A DNA stretch of 64,000 nucleotides from Abyssibius alkaniclasticus (GTDB taxonomy: Bacteria; Pseudomonadota; Alphaproteobacteria; Rhodobacterales; Rhodobacteraceae). The DNA lies in the NCBI RefSeq assembly GCF_020447305.1, contig NZ_CP095732.1, positions 310,001-374,000 of the forward strand. Reading direction: 5' to 3'. The translations under genes and the position numbers were made by a program. Positions 44,115 through 52,272 of this stretch are shown here, one piece after another; position 1 is the first letter of the stretch, and every line of letters starts with the position of its first letter. The notes beneath the pieces are model-generated. The model searched no databases, was not told where the DNA came from, and saw only the letters and a list, made by a program, of their open reading frames with translations.

Positions 44115-45407
44115 ATGCAAACCAGTTTCACCCCGGAACAGCTTGCCGACCCGATCACCGCGCGCTCGGAGAAAGCCCTGCGCGCCTGCGTGCATTGCGG
44201 GTTTTGCACCGCCACCTGCCCCAGCTATCAGGTTCTGGGCGACGAGCTTGACAGCCCGCGCGGGCGCATCTACCTGATCAAGGACATGCTTGAGGCCGGC
44301 CGCGCCGCCGACCCCAGGCTCGTTACGCATATCGACCGGTGTTTGGGCTGCCTTGCCTGCACCACCACCTGCCCCAGCGGGGTGGATTACATGCACCTGC
44401 TCGACCATGCCCGCGCGCATATCGAGGCCACGCACAAGCGCAAACTCCCCGACCGGGCGCTGCGCTTCATTCTGGCCAAAATCCTACCCTATCCGAACCG
44501 CTTTCGCGCTGCGATTTTAGGCGCATGGCTGGCCCGCCCCATCGCGCGGTTCCTGCCCGGCCGCCTTAAGGGCATGGTCGCATTTGCCCCCAAATCCATC
44601 CCGCCCCGCGCCCGGCATGAAGACCCGCAGACCCATGCCGCCACCGCCCCCAGGCGGATGCGCGTCGCGCTCCTCACCGGTTGTGCGCAGCGTGCCGTCA
44701 ACACCGATATCTCTGCCGCCGCCATCCGCCTGCTTACCCGCCACGGGGCCGATGTGGTCATCCCCAAAGGCATGGGCTGCTGCGGCGCGCTCACCCATCA
44801 TATGGGGCGCGGCAAGGAAAGCCACGCGCTCGCTGCCGCCAATATCCGCGCCTTCATGGCCGAAATTGCAACGGGCGGGCTGGATGCGATGGTCATCACC
44901 ACATCGGGCTGTGGCACGACGATCAAGGATTATGGCATCATGTTTGAAGGCACCGAACTGGCCGAACCCGCCGCCCGCATTGCCGCCCTTGCCCGCGACA
45001 TTACCGAGGTCATGGCCGAAATCGGCCTTGGCCAGGCCTTTGCCCCGCCGCTGCGCGTCGGCTACCATGCTGCCTGTTCGCTGCAACACGGCCAGCGCAT
45101 TACCGCCGCGCCAAAGGATTTGCTGCGCAGCGCCGGTTTCACCGTGCTGGAACCCGCCGACAGCCATTTGTGCTGTGGCTCGGCGGGCACCTATAACCTG
45201 CTGCAACCCGAAATCGCGGCCGAGCTTGGGCGGCGCAAGGTCTCCACGCTGACCGCCATCCGCCCCGATGTCATTGCCGCCGGCAATATCGGCTGCATGA
45301 TGCAGATCGGCGCGAAAACCGGCATTCCCGTTGTGCATACGGCCGAGCTGCTCGACTGGGCAACAGGCGGGCCGAAACCGCCGCAATTACTTGCCGCAGA
45401 AGGCTAG
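44115..45407 (+). CDS. glcF: Glycolate oxidase iron-sulphur subunit GlcF
   Basis: A 430-residue protein with two 4Fe-4S ferredoxin motifs (CVHCGFCTATCPSY near 26-39 and CLGCLACTTTCPSG near 77-90) and two CCG-type cysteine domains in the C-terminal half (GMGCCGALTHHMG, later CCGSAGTYNLLQP). It relays electrons from GlcDE to the membrane pool. The start is the ATG at 44115, one base after the glcE stop. Confidence 0.95.
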   Translation: MQTSFTPEQLADPITARSEKALRACVHCGFCTATCPSYQVLGDELDSPRGRIYLIKDMLEAGRAADPRLVTHIDRCLGCLACTTTCPSGVDYMHLLDHARAHIEATHKRKLPDRALRFILAKILPYPNRFRAAILGAWLARPIARFLPGRLKGMVAFAPKSIPPRARHEDPQTHAATAPRRMRVALLTGCAQRAVNTDISAAAIRLLTRHGADVVIPKGMGCCGALTHHMGRGKESHALAAANIRAFMAEIATGGLDAMVITTSGCGTTIKDYGIMFEGTELAEPAARIAALARDITEVMAEIGLGQAFAPPLRVGYHAACSLQHGQRITAAPKDLLRSAGFTVLEPADSHLCCGSAGTYNLLQPEIAAELGRRKVSTLTAIRPDVIAAGNIGCMMQIGAKTGIPVVHTAELLDWATGGPKPPQLLAAEG

Positions 45408-45410
45408 CCT

Positions 45411-45806
45411 ATGCCCGCACCCGCAATCCAAGCCGCCTATGATGCTCTCCCCCCCGAGGGGCAGACCCGCGCGCTGGCCCTGCGCGCGCTTGTGCTTGAA
45501 ACCGCGCAAGCCATGCCCGAACTCGGTGGGCTGGATGAATGCCTCAAATGGGGCCAGCCCGCCTATTTGCCGCGCAAACCCCGCATCGGCACCACGCTGC
45601 GCATTGGCGCCAGCCCCAGCCACGCGTTGCTTTATGTGCCCTGCACCACAACGCTTGTCACCGTATGGCGCGAGGTTTTTTCGGGCGTCGAATTCATCGA
45701 CAACCGCGCGGCGGGTTTTGCCCATGCCGCCGCCCTGCCCAAAGCCATCATCGCCCGGATGGTGCTTGACGCGCTGCGCTACCACCTGGACAGGCGCGCG
45801 AAATAG
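45411..45806 (+). CDS. DUF1801 domain-containing protein
   Basis: A 131-residue protein of the DUF1801/YdhG-like fold: PPEGQTRALALRALV, then LKWGQPAYLPRKPRIGTTLRIG and the C-terminal helical FAHAAALPKAIIARMVLDAL. Function of the family is unknown. It begins 4 bases after glcF, so it is probably co-transcribed, but a metabolic link to glycolate is not evident. Confidence 0.9.
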   Translation: MPAPAIQAAYDALPPEGQTRALALRALVLETAQAMPELGGLDECLKWGQPAYLPRKPRIGTTLRIGASPSHALLYVPCTTTLVTVWREVFSGVEFIDNRAAGFAHAAALPKAIIARMVLDALRYHLDRRAK

Positions 45807-45845
45807 CGTTGCCGCCTTGTTGGCAGGGGGCGTATAACGGGCGTT

Positions 45846-46634
45846 ATGTTGCGCATTCTTACCCTGCTTGCTTTGTGTGCCGCTGCCGCCCCGCTGGCCG
45901 CGCAAACCCCGCTGCGCAGCCTGACCAGCGCCGATGCCGCGCGCCAGTGGCAGGCCGTGGGGCGGCTGTCCATCGGCAATGGCACCGCGCTGTGTTCAGC
46001 CACGCTTGTCAGCGACCGGTTGGTGCTGACCGCCGCGCATTGCCTTTTCAGATCGGACGGCGTGGCCTATCCGCCAGAGGCGATCGAGTTTCAGCCCGGC
46101 TGGCGCAATGGTGGTGCCGCCGCCTATCGGCGCGCCAAACGCTTCGCCATCCACCCCGAATTCCAGCTTTCCGGGCAGGATTGGGCCTATCGGCTGGCAC
46201 GCGATATTGCGATCATCGAGCTTGATCTGCCTGTAAATACCGGCGGCGTTGCCCCGCTGGATATTTCCGATCATGCGCCGGACAGTCTTGCGGTTTCGGT
46301 CATCTCCTATGCTGTCGACCGCGCCAATGCCCCCTCGATCGAGGAAGATTGCGCCATCGTCGCACGCGAATCCGGCGCGCTGTTGCTTTCGTGCAGCGCC
46401 GGGCCGGGGGCATCGGGTGCGCCCATTCTGGCCAATGTGGGCGGCAGGCTGCAAATGGTCGGGCTGATCTCGGCCATCGGGCAATGGGGGGGCGACCAGG
46501 TTTCCGCCGGGGCCGAAATCGGCCCGGCAATGGCGGTGCTGCTGCCGCTTCTGCGCGCGGCACCGGGCGGCATCATGTTTCGCCCTGCACAGGCCCAAAG
46601 CCTTGCCGAACAGCTTGGCCGCACAAACCCGTGA
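45846..46634 (+). CDS. Trypsin-like serine protease (S1)
   Basis: A 262-residue secreted protease. Signal peptide MLRILTLLALCAAAAPLAAQ, then a chymotrypsin fold with LTAAHC (His), ARDIAIIELD (Asp) and SAGPGASGAPI (Ser, GxSG). Two Cys pairs fit the usual disulphides. The target is unknown; such stand-alone S1 proteins are common in Rhodobacterales. It has about 40 bases of its own upstream region after the DUF1801 gene. Confidence 0.9.
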   Translation: MLRILTLLALCAAAAPLAAQTPLRSLTSADAARQWQAVGRLSIGNGTALCSATLVSDRLVLTAAHCLFRSDGVAYPPEAIEFQPGWRNGGAAAYRRAKRFAIHPEFQLSGQDWAYRLARDIAIIELDLPVNTGGVAPLDISDHAPDSLAVSVISYAVDRANAPSIEEDCAIVARESGALLLSCSAGPGASGAPILANVGGRLQMVGLISAIGQWGGDQVSAGAEIGPAMAVLLPLLRAAPGGIMFRPAQAQSLAEQLGRTNP

Positions 46635-46649
46635 ATTTGCGCAGCCCCT

Positions 46650-46677
46650 CTTGACGCGCCGAAAACCCTGCCTAAAT
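46650..46677 (+). promoter_or_regulatory. Candidate heat-shock (RpoH) promoter of hsp20
   Basis: CTTG (46650-46653), a 17-base spacer and CCTAAAT (46671-46677) match the alphaproteobacterial RpoH pattern CTTG-N17/18-CYTATNT with one mismatch. Transcription would begin near 46684, leaving a leader of about 85 bases before the Hsp20 gene. Confidence 0.6.
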
Positions 46678-46683
46678 CTTTAG

Positions 46684-46767
46684 CACCGGGCGCCAGAATG
46701 GGCCCGGCAAACCAACCGGCCGGTCACATGACGGCCACTTATCGTGTCGCTTCTTATGGAGGATACC
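46684..46767 (+). ncRNA. ROSE-like RNA thermometer candidate in the hsp20 leader
   Basis: The leader ends TCGCT (46747-46751), seven to eight bases, AGGA (46760-46763), then the ATG. This is the U(U/C)GCU anti-Shine-Dalgarno plus AGGA arrangement of ROSE elements, in which heat frees the ribosome site. GC-rich stems (GGGCGCC, CCGGCCGG) lie upstream, as expected. No folding was computed. Confidence 0.5.
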
Positions 46768-47229
46768 ATGCGCACTTTTGATCTGACCCCCCTTTACCGT
46801 TCCACCGTCGGCTTTGACCGTTTGGCCAATATGCTCGACTCTGTCACCCGCCTGGATGGCAACCAGAACGGCTACCCCCCGTATAACATCGAAAAAACCG
46901 GCGAGGATGCCTATCGCATTTCCATCGCCGTGGCCGGCTTCACCGAAGACGAGCTTTCGATCGAGGCCCGCGACGGGCAGCTTGTGGTGACAGGCCGCAA
47001 GGAAGAGGAAGACGGCGCCAATGCCCGCAGCTACCTGCATCAGGGCATTGCCAACCGCGCCTTTGAAAAACGCTTCCAGCTTGCCGACCATGTCCGCGCC
47101 ACCGGGGCCACAACCGAAAACGGCCTGCTGCATGTCGACCTGGTCCGCGAAGTGCCCGAGGCGCTGAAACCGCGTTCGATCAAGATCGAAACCCGCGGCA
47201 AGGCCTCGGCCCCGGCCATCGAAGGTTAA
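46768..47229 (+). CDS. Small heat-shock protein (Hsp20 / alpha-crystallin)
   Basis: A 153-residue Hsp20 protein. The N terminus MRTFDLTPLYRSTVGFDRL and the alpha-crystallin domain (about 35-130; YNIEKTGEDAYRISIAVAGF, FEKRFQLADHV, GLLHVDLVREVPEALKPR) match the IbpA class. It holds unfolding proteins as an oligomeric chaperone. GGAGG (46759-46763) precedes the ATG. An RpoH-type promoter and a ROSE-like leader lie upstream, and a terminator follows, so it is a single-gene heat-shock unit. Confidence 0.96.
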   Translation: MRTFDLTPLYRSTVGFDRLANMLDSVTRLDGNQNGYPPYNIEKTGEDAYRISIAVAGFTEDELSIEARDGQLVVTGRKEEEDGANARSYLHQGIANRAFEKRFQLADHVRATGATTENGLLHVDLVREVPEALKPRSIKIETRGKASAPAIEG

Positions 47230-47244
47230 GCCTGCATTAACCGG

Positions 47245-47271
47245 AAAGCCCGCCCAAAAGGCGGGCTTTTT
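47245..47271 (+). terminator. Rho-independent terminator after hsp20
   Basis: AAAGCCCGCC, loop CAAAA, GGCGGGC and a T run (47267-47271) follow the hsp20 stop by 15 bases. Confidence 0.9.
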
Positions 47272-47280
47272 GTGCCTAAA

Positions 47281-47322
47281 GCACCCTAAATGCGCCTGAA
47301 ATGCACCCTAAATGCGCCTGAA
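47281..47322. repeat. Two tandem copies of a 20-base unit, 22-base period
   Basis: GCACCCTAAATGCGCCTGAA occurs at 47281-47300 and again at 47303-47322. It lies between the hsp20 terminator and the universal stress protein gene and may be chance slippage or a pair of binding sites. Confidence 0.8.
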
Positions 47323-47453
47323 TGGCGCGTTTTTGCACGTTTTTGCGGTTACATTGTAACTATAAGCCGCGCCCTGCCCGGATTTGCATCGCCCGTTGCG
47401 CAATGGCGCGGTTTCGGGCAATCTGCGCCTCCATCAACCTAAGCGAGGGTATT

Positions 47454-47912
47454 TTGCGCAAGTTTCTGGTCGTCATGGACGAAAGCCCCGAGTTTTTGAA
47501 CGCGCTGCGTTATGCCGCCATTCGTGCGCGCAAAACCGGCGGCGCGGTCGAGATTCTGGGCATCATCTCGCCCGAAGAATTCCAGCACTGGCTGGGCGTA
47601 GGCGAGGCGATGCGCGCCGAAGCGCGCGAAAGGATCGAGGCGCATTTCGAGGTTTTTGCCAAATGGATGCGCGACAAGGAAGGCATTTCGCCCGAGCTTG
47701 TGATCCGCGAAGGCGACAAGGCCAAAGAGGTGATGGACCAGATCAAGGAAGACCCGGAAGTGGGTGTTCTGGTGCTGGGCGCCGGCGTTTCGGGCGACGG
47801 GCCGGGGCCGCTGGTGACACAGCTTGTCGGGCGGCAGGGCGGCGATATGCCCATTCCCGTAACCATTGTGCCGGGCGGAATGACCAAGGAAGCGATCATC
47901 GCGGTTTCGTAG
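47454..47912 (+). CDS. Universal stress protein family
   Basis: A 152-residue UspA-fold protein: RKFLVVMDESPEFLNALRYA at the N terminus, EVGVLVLGAGVSGDGPGPLV with the ATP-binding glycine pattern, and VPVTIVPGG-like IPVTIVPGG at the end. The TTG at 47454 is the only fitting start, with GAGGG six bases upstream. Members bind ATP and respond to stress, but the specific role is unknown. The stop is directly followed by a candidate Irr box for nfu. Confidence 0.86.
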   Translation: MRKFLVVMDESPEFLNALRYAAIRARKTGGAVEILGIISPEEFQHWLGVGEAMRAEARERIEAHFEVFAKWMRDKEGISPELVIREGDKAKEVMDQIKEDPEVGVLVLGAGVSGDGPGPLVTQLVGRQGGDMPIPVTIVPGGMTKEAIIAVS

Positions 47913-47929
47913 TCTGGAATCGTTCTAAA
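47913..47929 (+). promoter_or_regulatory. Candidate Irr-type iron box (ICE) upstream of nfu
   Basis: Seventeen bases read TCTGGAA-TCG-TTCTAAA. The Irr/ICE palindrome is approximately TTTAGAA-NNN-TTCTAAA; the right half is exact and the left half has two mismatches. TTGACT (47934-47939) with a weak CAGATT 17 bases on follows, so the box is just upstream of the nfu promoter. Confidence 0.55.
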
Positions 47930-47983
47930 TAACTTGACTTTTTTACTCGGAACCACCAGATTACCGGCAACCCCGGAGGCACC

Positions 47984-48544
47984 ATGTTTATCCAGACCGA
48001 ATCAACCCCCAACCCCGCCACGCTGAAATTCCTGCCCGGCCAGTCTGTTCTGGCCGCTGGCACGGCCGATTTTCCCAATGAGGCGGCGGCCGAAGCCTCG
48101 CCGCTGGCGGCGCGCATCTTCGCCACCGGCAATGTGACTGGCGTATTCTTCGGCCCCGATTTTGTAACCGTGACCAAGGCCGATGGCGTGGAATGGGCGC
48201 ATATCAAACCCGGCATTCTGGGCGCGATCATGGAGCATTTCCAATCGGGCCAGCCGGTGCTGGGCGATGAAAGCGGCACGGTCGGCCATGCGGTGCATGA
48301 CGGGCCGGATGGTGAAATCGTCAACCAGATCAAGGAATTGCTGGACACACGCGTGCGCCCGGCCGTGGCGCAGGATGGCGGCGACATCACCTTTCATGGC
48401 TTTGACCGTGGAATTGTCTATCTGCATATGCAGGGCGCTTGCGCCGGGTGCCCAAGCTCGACCATGACGCTGAAAATGGGCATTGAAAACCTGCTGCGCC
48501 ACTACATTCCCGAGGTGGTCGAGGTGCGGCCCGTTGCCGCCTGA
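47984..48544 (+). CDS. NifU family Fe-S scaffold protein (Nfu)
   Basis: A 186-residue Nfu protein with an N-terminal Nfu_N domain (about 1-88; MFIQTESTPNPATLKFLPG) and a C-terminal NifU-like domain (about 108-180) whose CAGCPSS motif gives the two cluster-binding Cys. It carries Fe-S clusters to client enzymes. GGAGG precedes the ATG. A candidate Irr box and promoter lie upstream. tsaB starts inside its last codons. Confidence 0.95.
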   Translation: MFIQTESTPNPATLKFLPGQSVLAAGTADFPNEAAAEASPLAARIFATGNVTGVFFGPDFVTVTKADGVEWAHIKPGILGAIMEHFQSGQPVLGDESGTVGHAVHDGPDGEIVNQIKELLDTRVRPAVAQDGGDITFHGFDRGIVYLHMQGACAGCPSSTMTLKMGIENLLRHYIPEVVEVRPVAA

Positions 48545-49118
48545 CCAACCGCATATACTGGTATTCGACACCGCAGCCGCGCATTGTGCGGCTGCAATTT
48601 TATGTGGCGAGCAGCTTTTGGCCCAACGCATCGAGCCGATGAAAACCGGGCAGGCCGAACGCCTGTTGCCGCTGCTGGAAGAGCTGCTGGCAGGCGAAGG
48701 GCTGGTCTGGGCTGACCTTGCCGCGCTTGGCGTGGGCATCGGCCCCGGCAATTTTACCGGGCTGCGGATGGGCGTATCGGCCGCGCGCGGGCTGGCGCTG
48801 GCGCTGGGCATTCCGGCTGTGGGGATTACCGCGCTGGAAATGCGCGCGCCCGCCAAGGGCCAGGCCATAATCACCCTGCCCGCCGGGCGCGGCCATGCCT
48901 ATCAGCAGCATTTCGAGCATGGCGTGGCCACGGCTGAGCCCGAAGTGATTGAAGCGAGCTTGGCACCCGAGGCCACTGCGCCCGATTTGCACCGGATGGG
49001 GCTGCTGGTGCTGGCGCGAATGGGCACGGCCAGTGCCGCGCCCGCGCCGCTTTACTTGCGTGCCGCCGATGCAGCACCGGGCGCCGATGCACCGCCCGTT
49101 ATACTGGACGCTGGCTGA
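48534..49118 (+). CDS. tsaB: tRNA threonylcarbamoyladenosine biosynthesis protein TsaB
   Basis: A 194-residue ASKHA-fold protein: LVFDTAAAHCAAAIL, the GVGIGPGNFTGLRMGVSAARGLAL signature in the first half and a short C-terminal lobe. TsaB partners TsaD and TsaE in making t6A37 of tRNA. The TTG at 48534, with GAGGTG upstream, overlaps the nfu end by 11 bases; no ATG start fits the family N terminus. This start is less certain than the gene itself. Confidence 0.9.
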   Translation: MPPDQPHILVFDTAAAHCAAAILCGEQLLAQRIEPMKTGQAERLLPLLEELLAGEGLVWADLAALGVGIGPGNFTGLRMGVSAARGLALALGIPAVGITALEMRAPAKGQAIITLPAGRGHAYQQHFEHGVATAEPEVIEASLAPEATAPDLHRMGLLVLARMGTASAAPAPLYLRAADAAPGADAPPVILDAG

Positions 49119-49119
49119 C

Positions 49120-49536
49120 ATGCCGCCCGATGCGGCAACACTTGCCGCCCTGCACGCGCGCTGCTTCACCACCCCGCCCCCCTGGAGCGCCGCCGCCTTT
49201 GCCACCCTGCTGGCCGACCCGGCCTGCGTGGTCGAGCATGGCGCACATGGCTTTGCCATAGCGCGGATCGCGCTGGATGAAGCCGAGCTTCTGACCATCT
49301 GCATTGCCCCCGAATCACAGAATCAGGGGGCTGGCTGGCGGTTGCTTGCGGCCCTGCATAGCCGCCTGCACAGCCTTGGCGTGCGACAGGTGTTTCTGGA
49401 AGTGGCGGCAAACAACAGCCCGGCCCGCGCGCTTTACGCGGCGTCAGGCTATGGCGCGGCGGGAATCCGCCCCAAATATTACATTTCACCCGATAAAACG
49501 GCGGTAGACGCCCTAATTCTGCACCGCCCGCTCTGA
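49120..49536 (+). CDS. rimI: GNAT acetyltransferase, RimI-like
   Basis: A 138-residue GNAT protein: LAALHARCFTTPPPWSAAAFATLL at the start, AELLTICIAPESQNQGAGWRLL as motif A, and VFLEVAANNSPARALYAASGY in the C-terminal half. RimI acetylates the ribosomal S18 N terminus; its gene next to tsaB is common. I chose the ATG at 49120, one base after the tsaB stop; the ATG at 49087 would overlap tsaB by 32 bases. RimI identity is context-supported. Confidence 0.85.
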   Translation: MPPDAATLAALHARCFTTPPPWSAAAFATLLADPACVVEHGAHGFAIARIALDEAELLTICIAPESQNQGAGWRLLAALHSRLHSLGVRQVFLEVAANNSPARALYAASGYGAAGIRPKYYISPDKTAVDALILHRPL

Positions 49537-49543
49537 GATATTA

Positions 49544-49593
49544 GACCAATTGGTCAAGTTTTCATTGACTGCTTGCATTCGGCCCCGTTTACT
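49544..49593 (+). promoter_or_regulatory. Operator palindrome and promoter of the nucleoside ABC operon
   Basis: A perfect 12-bp palindrome GACCAATTGGTC (49544-49555) sits ten bases before TTGACT (49565-49570), with TTTACT (49588-49593) 17 bases on. The palindrome is a plausible operator for a repressor of nucleoside uptake; which family binds it I cannot tell. Confidence 0.6.
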
Positions 49594-49667
49594 GTTGCCT
49601 TTAGAACATAGCAGCCGCGCCGCACCATCATCCAAATGGCAGCGGTCTGCATAACACGGAGAGAGTC

Positions 49668-50666
49668 ATGAAATTCACCAAAACCCTGCTGGGCGCAGCC
49701 GCACTTATGGGTGCCGCAACACTGGCAAACGCACAGGCCAACCCCGCGATCATCTATGATCTGGGCGGCAAGTTCGACAAATCCTTCAACGAATCTGCCT
49801 ATACCGGCGCGCAGCGTTTCGCCGATGAAACCGGCATCGAATATCGTGAGTTCGAATTGCAGTCCGACGCCCAGCGCGAACAGGCGCTGCGCCGCTTTGC
49901 ACAGGCCGGCAACAACCCCGTGGTTGTGACCGGCTTTTCCTATGGCACCGCTCTGGCAACGGTTGCACCCGAATTTCCCGACACCAACTTCGTGATCGTG
50001 GATTCGGTTGTTGAAGGCGACAATGTGCGCTCGGTCGTGTTCAACGAGCAGGAAGGCAGCTATCTGGTCGGCGTTCTGGCCGCGATGGCCTCGAAATCCG
50101 GCGTGGTCGGCTTTGTCGGCGGCATGGATATTCCGCTGATCCAGAAATTCTCGTGCGGCTATGCACAGGGCGTGCTTGCAACCAACCCCGACGCCACCGT
50201 GATTGCCAATATGACCGGCACGACCGGCGCAGCCTGGAACGACCCCGTGCGCGGCGGCGAGCTGACAATGGGCCAGATCGAATCGGGCGCTGATGTTGTT
50301 TACCATGCAGCCGGCGGCACAGGCCGTGGCGTTCTGCAGGCCGCCGCCGATGCCGGCATTCTGGGCATTGGCGTTGACAGCAACCAGAACGGCATGTTCC
50401 CCGGTTCGGTGCTGACCTCGATGCTGAAGCGCGTTGACGTGGCTGTTTATGACGCATTCATGGACGTGCAGAACGGCGAGTTCACCTCGGGTGTTGTTGT
50501 GCTTGGCCTTGCCGAAAACGGTGTCGGTTATGCGATGGACGAAAACAATGCCGCACTGATCACCCCTGAAATGCAGGCCGCGGTTGATGCTGCATCCGCC
50601 GGCATCATCGACGGGTCGATTGTTGTGCATAACTACGAGAGCGATATGTCCTGCCCAGTGCAGTAA
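49668..50666 (+). CDS. BMP family ABC transporter substrate-binding protein
   Basis: A 332-residue periplasmic protein. Signal peptide (1-23, ATLANAQA), then the basic-membrane-protein fold: IYDLGGKFDKSFNESAYTGA, GFSYGTALATVAPEFPDTNF, EQEGSYLVGVLAAM and GIGVDSNQNG. Members of this family (PnrA/BmpA) bind purine nucleosides. It starts an operon with an ATPase, two permeases and a phosphorylase, which supports nucleoside uptake. A strong promoter and GGAGAGAG lie upstream. Confidence 0.94.
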   Translation: MKFTKTLLGAAALMGAATLANAQANPAIIYDLGGKFDKSFNESAYTGAQRFADETGIEYREFELQSDAQREQALRRFAQAGNNPVVVTGFSYGTALATVAPEFPDTNFVIVDSVVEGDNVRSVVFNEQEGSYLVGVLAAMASKSGVVGFVGGMDIPLIQKFSCGYAQGVLATNPDATVIANMTGTTGAAWNDPVRGGELTMGQIESGADVVYHAAGGTGRGVLQAAADAGILGIGVDSNQNGMFPGSVLTSMLKRVDVAVYDAFMDVQNGEFTSGVVVLGLAENGVGYAMDENNAALITPEMQAAVDAASAGIIDGSIVVHNYESDMSCPVQ

Positions 50667-50676
50667 GGACATATTC

Positions 50677-52272
50677 GTGCGTGTTGCAGAAAACACGGAA
50701 GCGGGGCGGTCGGATTCGGCCGCCCCAACTCCACCCGCCATCCAGCTGAAGGGAATTTCAAAATCCTTCGGGCCGGTGAAGGCGAACAAAGATATTTCGA
50801 TGACCGTCGCCAAAGGCTCGATCCACGGGATTGTGGGCGAGAATGGCGCGGGAAAATCAACGCTGATGTCCATCCTCTACGGCTTTTACAAGGCCGATGC
50901 GGGCGAGGTGTTCATCAATGGCAACAAGGTCAACATTACCGACAGCCATGCCGCGATTGCCGCTGGCATTGGCATGGTGCATCAGCATTTCATGCTGGTT
51001 GAACCCTTCACCGTGCTTGAAAACGTGGTGATGGGCGCCGAGGAAGGCCGGCTTTTGCGGCCATCGCTGGCCAAGGCCCGCGCCACGCTGAAACAACTGG
51101 CCGAAGAGTTTGAACTGGATGTTGACCCCGATGCGATTGTCGGCGAACTGTCTGTCGGCTTCCAGCAGCGCGTGGAAATTCTGAAGGCGCTGTATCGACA
51201 GGCCGATATTCTGATATTGGACGAGCCGACCGGCGTGCTGACCCCCGCCGAGGCCGACCACCTGTTCCGCATTCTGCGCAACCTCAAGGACCAGGGCAAA
51301 ACCATCATCCTGATCACCCACAAGCTACGCGAGATCATGGATGCGACCGATTCCGTTTCTGTTATGCGCCGCGGCGAGATGACAGAAACCATCCCGACAA
51401 GCACCACCAGCCCCGCCGATCTGGCCGAAAAAATGGTCGGGCGGCGCGTGTTGCTGGAGGTTGCCAAAACCCCTGCCAAGCCGGGCGATGTGGTGCTGGA
51501 GGTGAAGGGGCTGAACGTGACCGACAGCCAGGGCGTGAAGAAGCTGAAAGATGTGAACTTCACGCTGCGCACGGGCGAAATTCTGGGCATTGCCGGGGTT
51601 GCGGGCAACGGCCAGTCGGAATTGCTGGAAGTGCTGGGTGGCTTTCGCGCCGCGACTTCGGGCGAAATCCGCGTCAATGGCGCGCTGATCGACCTTTCGC
51701 CAAAGGCCAATGCAGGGATGCGGCGCAGCCGAGGCATTGGCCATATTCCCGAAGACCGCCACCGCCGTGGCATGGTCATGCCCTTCATGGCCTGGGAAAA
51801 CACCGCGCTTGGCTATCACAACAAGGCCGAATTTCAGGGCAGGATGGGGCTGCATGATCAGGCCGCCATGCGCGAAGATGCGCGCAAGAAGATCGAACGT
51901 TTCGACATTCGCCCGCCCAATGAAAACCTGATCGCCAGCAATTTTTCCGGCGGCAACCAGCAGAAAATCGTTGTGGCCCGCGAGATCGAGGCCAATCCCG
52001 AAGTGCTGCTTGTGGGCCAGCCCACGCGCGGGGTGGATATTGGCGCGATTGAATTCATCCACCAGCAGATTGTGAACCTGCGCGATGCGGGCAAGGCGAT
52101 TTTGCTGGTCAGCGTCGAGCTTGACGAGATCCAGTCGCTGTCGGACCGGATCATCGTGATGTTTGACGGGGTCATTCAGGGCGAACGCCTGCCCGATGAC
52201 ACCGACGAGCGCGAGCTTGGCCTGATGATGGCCGGCGCCGCCAAAAACCCAGAAGCCGGGGGCAAATCATGA
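50677..52272 (+). CDS. ABC transporter ATP-binding protein (nucleoside type, two ATPase domains)
   Basis: A 531-residue double ATPase. The first domain has Walker A GENGAGKST and LSVGFQQRVEILKALYR; the second has AGVAGNGQSELLEVLGG and SGGNQQKIVVAREI with GHIPEDRHRRGMV. The plan is that of YufO/RbsA-like importers. GTG start at 50677, with AAGGAC from just after the upstream stop, chosen because the upstream frame lies within the previous gene. It energises the two permeases that follow. Confidence 0.93.
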   Translation: MRVAENTEAGRSDSAAPTPPAIQLKGISKSFGPVKANKDISMTVAKGSIHGIVGENGAGKSTLMSILYGFYKADAGEVFINGNKVNITDSHAAIAAGIGMVHQHFMLVEPFTVLENVVMGAEEGRLLRPSLAKARATLKQLAEEFELDVDPDAIVGELSVGFQQRVEILKALYRQADILILDEPTGVLTPAEADHLFRILRNLKDQGKTIILITHKLREIMDATDSVSVMRRGEMTETIPTSTTSPADLAEKMVGRRVLLEVAKTPAKPGDVVLEVKGLNVTDSQGVKKLKDVNFTLRTGEILGIAGVAGNGQSELLEVLGGFRAATSGEIRVNGALIDLSPKANAGMRRSRGIGHIPEDRHRRGMVMPFMAWENTALGYHNKAEFQGRMGLHDQAAMREDARKKIERFDIRPPNENLIASNFSGGNQQKIVVAREIEANPEVLLVGQPTRGVDIGAIEFIHQQIVNLRDAGKAILLVSVELDEIQSLSDRIIVMFDGVIQGERLPDDTDERELGLMMAGAAKNPEAGGKS

